Shown piece by piece: positions 24,419 through 25,244 of a stretch of 25,244 bases of DNA (positions are counted from its first letter, which is position 1; every line of letters starts with the position of its first letter). The notes beneath the pieces are model-generated. The model saw only the letters and a list, made by a program, of their open reading frames with translations. It made no database searches and had not been told where the DNA came from. The stretch covers positions 1 to 25,244 of the forward strand of contig JAEOTF010000511.1 in the NCBI GenBank assembly GCA_016840025.1. The letters are read 5' to 3'. Both the position numbers and the translations under genes were made by a program. This DNA comes from Candidatus Hodarchaeota archaeon (GTDB lineage: Archaea > Asgardarchaeota > Heimdallarchaeia > Hodarchaeales > YT1-039).

Positions 24419-24931
24419 TTATATCAGGATTTTGGCTAATTTTGGAGGGATTTTATCTTGTAACCAGTAATCTATGCCATACCACCTTCCTGCTCTTGAC
24501 CAACCAGTGGTAATAAACCCCGCTATTAGTAATAGGTAAGTCCATATCCAATCTACACCTAGGGCTCCTAGTAGTAAGAAAACTGTGAAAAAAGCACCCA
24601 TTGCAGATCCAAAGCGGTTAAAAAATCCAAAAATGAGTGAAAATCCTATAAATGCTTCAGCAAGAAACCAACCAATGATGAAAATCCAGATTAGTGTGTC
24701 AGTATACATTACTTCACGAATAAAAGTATCCACTGGCGTGCTGGTGTGGTCAGCATGATCAATAAAATAGTTTATCGTTCCTTTATATTCATCAGGATCA
24801 GTAAAAACACCCTTAGTAATATTACTTAACCAAGTGGTAAAGAACGACAATCCCAATGTAATTCTTAATAGTGTAAGATAACCTCCACTAATTTTCTGTT
24901 TGTGCATTTCCCTAATTGCTTCTATTGTCAA
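24419..24931 (-). CDS. DoxX/DoxD-like membrane protein
   Basis: A 170-residue protein with four membrane helices and a periplasm-side loop after the first (FTDPDEYKGTINYFIDHADHT). It resembles the DoxX family, including the DoxD small subunit of thiosulfate:quinone oxidoreductase: LLRITLGLSFFTTWLSNI, then DTLIWIFIIGWFLAEAFIGF and a C-terminal YGIDYWLQDK. The partner DoxA is not in this window. The next gene is a thiosulfate-transporter-like protein, which agrees with a sulfur role, but DoxX proteins also occur in other redox systems. The TTG start at 24931 has GGATGG a few bases upstream; ATG at 24906 is the alternative. Confidence 0.72.
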   Translation of the reverse strand: MTIEAIREMHKQKISGGYLTLLRITLGLSFFTTWLSNITKGVFTDPDEYKGTINYFIDHADHTSTPVDTFIREVMYTDTLIWIFIIGWFLAEAFIGFSLIFGFFNRFGSAMGAFFTVFLLLGALGVDWIWTYLLLIAGFITTGWSRAGRWYGIDYWLQDKIPPKLAKILI

Positions 24932-25050
24932 AATTCATCCATCCTACTTATTTTGTTAAGATTGTTTTATCAAAGTAGCATGTTTAATTTTAAAACTAAT
25001 TATGAAAAAACCAATAAAAATTGTTAATTGTAAAAAGTGGGATTCAATTG

Positions 25051-25244
25051 GTGAAAAAAGGGTATAATTTTTCTGTGAAGGATGTTTCTGACGCCTATAA
25101 CGGTCCTGTGGGATTGCTTTGGGAAATGTTAATGGGAGAACATATTCATGTTGGCGGCGAAGACGAGACAAAACGTTTAGCTGAAAAAGCAGGAATTAAG
25201 GAGAATGTATATGTTCTAGATATATGTTCTGCCCTAGGTGGTCC
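25051..25244 (+). CDS. SAM-dependent methyltransferase, N-terminal part only
   Basis: The frame runs off the right edge, leaving about 64 residues. These include YNGPVGLLWEMLMGEHIHVG, then a helix with ETKRLAEKAGI, then motif I VLDICSALGG, the SAM-binding loop of class I methyltransferases. The LDxCSALGGP form of motif I is typical of small-molecule (glycine/sarcosine/dimethylglycine-like) methyltransferases, but the substrate lies outside what can be read. The GTG at 25051 is preferred, with a purine stretch (AGTGGGA) eight bases upstream; GTG at 25075 is possible. It is divergent from the DoxX/YedE pair, sharing the region 24932-25050. Confidence 0.75.
   Translation, partial: MKKGYNFSVKDVSDAYNGPVGLLWEMLMGEHIHVGGEDETKRLAEKAGIKENVYVLDICSALGG

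Noticed and set aside
24419..24931. A complete thiosulfate:quinone oxidoreductase.
   Set aside because: Only a DoxX/DoxD-like subunit is present; no DoxA-like gene is in the window.
1..25244. Search by eye for CRISPR arrays, tRNA or rRNA genes, transposases, phage genes and defence islands.
   Set aside because: None found. The only repeats are short in-gene tandem copies and the DRTGG scrap.

Overview
The window reads as one AT-rich piece of an archaeal chromosome. The archaeal assignment rests on a tetrahydromethanopterin-type methylene reductase (Mer), a fused ADP-forming acyl-CoA synthetase, a DUF1616 membrane protein, a RecJ-like DHH phosphoesterase, TATA-like boxes placed for short leaders, and many GTG/TTG starts preceded by purine-rich Shine-Dalgarno sequences. 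An Asgard lineage (Heimdallarchaeia-like) is my guess from the gene mixture and is not proven. There are no rRNA or tRNA genes, CRISPR array, insertion sequence or phage genes that I can see.

Layout. 3-4303: acyl-CoA energy metabolism. A cut-off BioD/DRTGG-type Pta-N protein lies at the left edge, then a NIPSNAP-like barrel protein, then a leftward operon of fused acyl-CoA synthetase (ADP-forming) followed by a full-length BioD/DRTGG paralogue. A decayed scrap of a third DRTGG copy lies beside it. 4616-6576: a long coiled-coil protein with a C-terminal winged-helix-like tail, followed by a small exported, C-terminally anchored protein. 6598-7773: a class V aminotransferase-fold protein without its PLP lysine. 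7774-8321: a 548-base non-coding stretch with a possible gene remnant. 8322-11478: DHH phosphoesterase, MFS transporter and DUF1616 protein. 11679-12785: Mer with a Cys/His-rich insertion. 12826-14655: four small zinc-ribbon genes, two related pairs, one of which has no normal start codon. 14696-16012: HflX-type GTPase.

16141-23289 is the most distinctive block. A PadR-like regulator, with its winged helix split by about 100 residues and a hydrophobic segment near its C terminus, is divergent from a three-gene ABC operon. That operon encodes a 1106-residue double-FtsX/MacB permease, a normal MacB/LolD-type ATPase, and a second ATPase carrying a novel helical N-terminal domain of about 385 residues. 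I read this as one regulated export or membrane-remodelling machine with two unequal ATPases.

23323-24931: a leftward pair, a DoxX/DoxD-like membrane protein followed by a YeeE/YedE-type (thiosulfate-transporter-like) protein, suggesting sulfur-compound uptake or oxidation. A SAM methyltransferase begins at 25051 and runs off the right edge.

The clearest candidates for something undescribed are the ABC cassette with its membrane-associated split PadR, the lysine-less aminotransferase-fold protein, the zinc-ribbon insertion in Mer, and the paired zinc-ribbon genes downstream of it.
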